From Legionella maioricensis (GTDB lineage: Bacteria > Pseudomonadota > Gammaproteobacteria > Legionellales > Legionellaceae): DNA of 64,000 nucleotides. The notes beneath the pieces are model-generated. The model was not told the origin of the DNA. It worked only from the letters and a program-made list of their open reading frames with translations, and made no database searches. Positions 62,991-64,000 of this stretch are shown here, one piece after another. Within the stretch, counting starts at the first letter, position 1. Every line of letters starts with the position of its first letter. The position numbers were made by a program, and so were the translations under genes. The stretch is from contig NZ_JAJKBJ010000004.1 of the NCBI RefSeq assembly GCF_023618015.1, forward strand, positions 124,001 to 188,000, written 5' to 3'.

Positions 62991-64000
62991 GCGATTACAT
63001 CTCTAACCTTGGAAGCACGCCAACGTGCAATGACCTCTTCGGCATCGACTCGAACCATTGAACCGTCACGACTCCATACATCAAAATCAGGAGTCTTTTC
63101 CCCAGGCTTTGTTTTTTGCAGATCATGGACGTAAGGACTGACTTGATGACTCATAGCGATATCAATGAACTCTTTTTCAGTCAACCCAATAAAATCAAGG
63201 AACAAATCCAGACTTGGCGGTCTTTTCCCTTCATATGCGTCGATAAGTTTTTGCCCTTCTTCTTTGGTCAAACGACCATTACGAATATCAATAGCAACTA
63301 AATGCGAGGGACGTGAGTATCCTCGTTTAATATACTTGATATAATCTCGCACCCCTTGCATGTAACATTCAATTTTTTCATATTGGTATTGTGGAGGCAC
63401 ATTCTCAACGGGAGCCCCTTTCCAACCTAATTCGCGTTGAATTATTTCCGATTGTCTTTTTACGTCCCAGGAAGTATAAGAGCCTAAGCAAACCGAACGA
63501 TAATTAAGAGCGCGTAATTCTTTCAGCGGTGGATAAGAATAAGGTTTCAAATCGCGTGGATCAACATCACCGCCAAGCCGAATAAACATATCATCAGCAC
63601 TGATTCCAAGATTAACATAACGATTAAATCGTTTTTCATCAACTTCTTCGACCTGATCATAACTGAAATATGCAGTATATTCTGATGAACGCTCGCCCCA
63701 GAATATCAAAGGGACTTTTTTCTCAAGTGCAACCCACATTGGATAAGAAAAAATACCGGTATGGCAATGCCAGCAAAAGTCGCCCTTTTCAAGGAAACTT
63801 TGCAGCATGAGTTTCTGGACTACTTTCCAGTTAGGTGTAAAAGTCATTATATCCACACCCAATTCCCGAACGGTACGTTTTACGTTCTCTTCAAGATTAG
63901 GTCTCATGAACCCGTGATCAAATCGTACGACCAAAGGTTTGATGCCGTACTCTTTTACGAGATAATACAAAGTCCAAGTACTGTCCTTTCCACCGCTGAA
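62987..64000 (-). CDS. N-acetyl sugar amidotransferase, WbuX/WbpG type (5' end beyond window)
   Basis: About 338 residues are visible; the gene runs off the right edge. The last bases in the window encode FSGGKDSTWTLYYLVKEYGI, the ATP-pyrophosphatase P-loop. HGFMRPNLEENVKRTVRELG, FCWHCHTGIF, IFWGERSSEYTAYFSYDQVE and NYRSVCLGSY follow, as in the WbuX/PseA family. With HisH and HisF partners it would turn an N-acetyl group into an acetamidino group. The family acts on UDP-sugars or nonulosonic acids; in Legionella, 5-acetamidino legionaminic acid is a known LPS component. Confidence 0.9.
   Translation of the reverse strand, partial: FSGGKDSTWTLYYLVKEYGIKPLVVRFDHGFMRPNLEENVKRTVRELGVDIMTFTPNWKVVQKLMLQSFLEKGDFCWHCHTGIFSYPMWVALEKKVPLIFWGERSSEYTAYFSYDQVEEVDEKRFNRYVNLGISADDMFIRLGGDVDPRDLKPYSYPPLKELRALNYRSVCLGSYTSWDVKRQSEIIQRELGWKGAPVENVPPQYQYEKIECYMQGVRDYIKYIKRGYSRPSHLVAIDIRNGRLTKEEGQKLIDAYEGKRPPSLDLFLDFIGLTEKEFIDIAMSHQVSPYVHDLQKTKPGEKTPDFDVWSRDGSMVRVDAEEVIARWRASKVRDVIA

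Overview
The window looks like a chromosomal segment of a Legionella species, probably not L. pneumophila. The left edge carries the start of mip, whose N-terminal sequence closely matches the Legionella virulence PPIase. The rest fits what is known of the genus: mip near a large LPS locus, a moderately AT-rich genome and many TPR proteins. The species cannot be named from sequence reading alone.

Left part (1-13.1 kb) is mostly housekeeping and signalling: mip (partial), an Fe-S serine dehydratase, a YHS-domain periplasmic protein, a FIST sensor coupled to a PAS-PAS-GGDEF cyclase, an MFS exporter, accA-tilS, an Sfp-type phosphopantetheinyl transferase with birA, and a membrane adenylate cyclase with a Cache-type sensor.

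Middle part (13.1-24.2 kb) is a family of four paralogous TPR proteins (14, 20, 12 and 18 repeats by count), all on the minus strand. They share a short basic N-terminus and a C-terminal domain with a SYGNG motif. Each has a long, conserved, hairpin-rich leader of about 245-270 nt behind an extended -10 promoter. TPR3 and TPR4 come from a tandem duplication that includes the leader, and TPR4 has further expanded by near-identical 102-bp units. A small HTH gene and an arsC-like gene sit between TPR1 and TPR2; a small cysteine-rich secreted protein follows TPR4. This family is the least explained system in the window.

Right part (24.5-64 kb) is a surface polysaccharide (O-antigen type) locus, entirely on the minus strand, with many start/stop overlaps that suggest long operons. 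Read in the direction of transcription (right to left) it holds: an amidotransferase trio (WbuX, HisH and HisF types); a nonulosonic acid module with a GNAT, a cytidylyltransferase/class-III aminotransferase fusion, a PseG/GNAT fusion and a PseI synthase; a second sugar module (DegT aminotransferase, SpsF-type cytidylyltransferase, Gfo/Idh dehydrogenase); a Wzx flippase, an Fe(II)/2OG-type oxygenase and several acyltransferases; gmd with a perosamine-synthase-like enzyme; a phosphoribosyltransferase-like gene; glycosyltransferases; an asparagine-synthase-like amidotransferase, a two-domain dehydrogenase and a heparinase-like protein; a Wzy polymerase; and finally WbuB with the three enzymes for UDP-L-FucNAc or UDP-L-QuiNAc. 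Together these would make several activated sugars, modify them, assemble a repeat unit, flip it and polymerise it. Palindromic dispersed repeats are scattered between genes.
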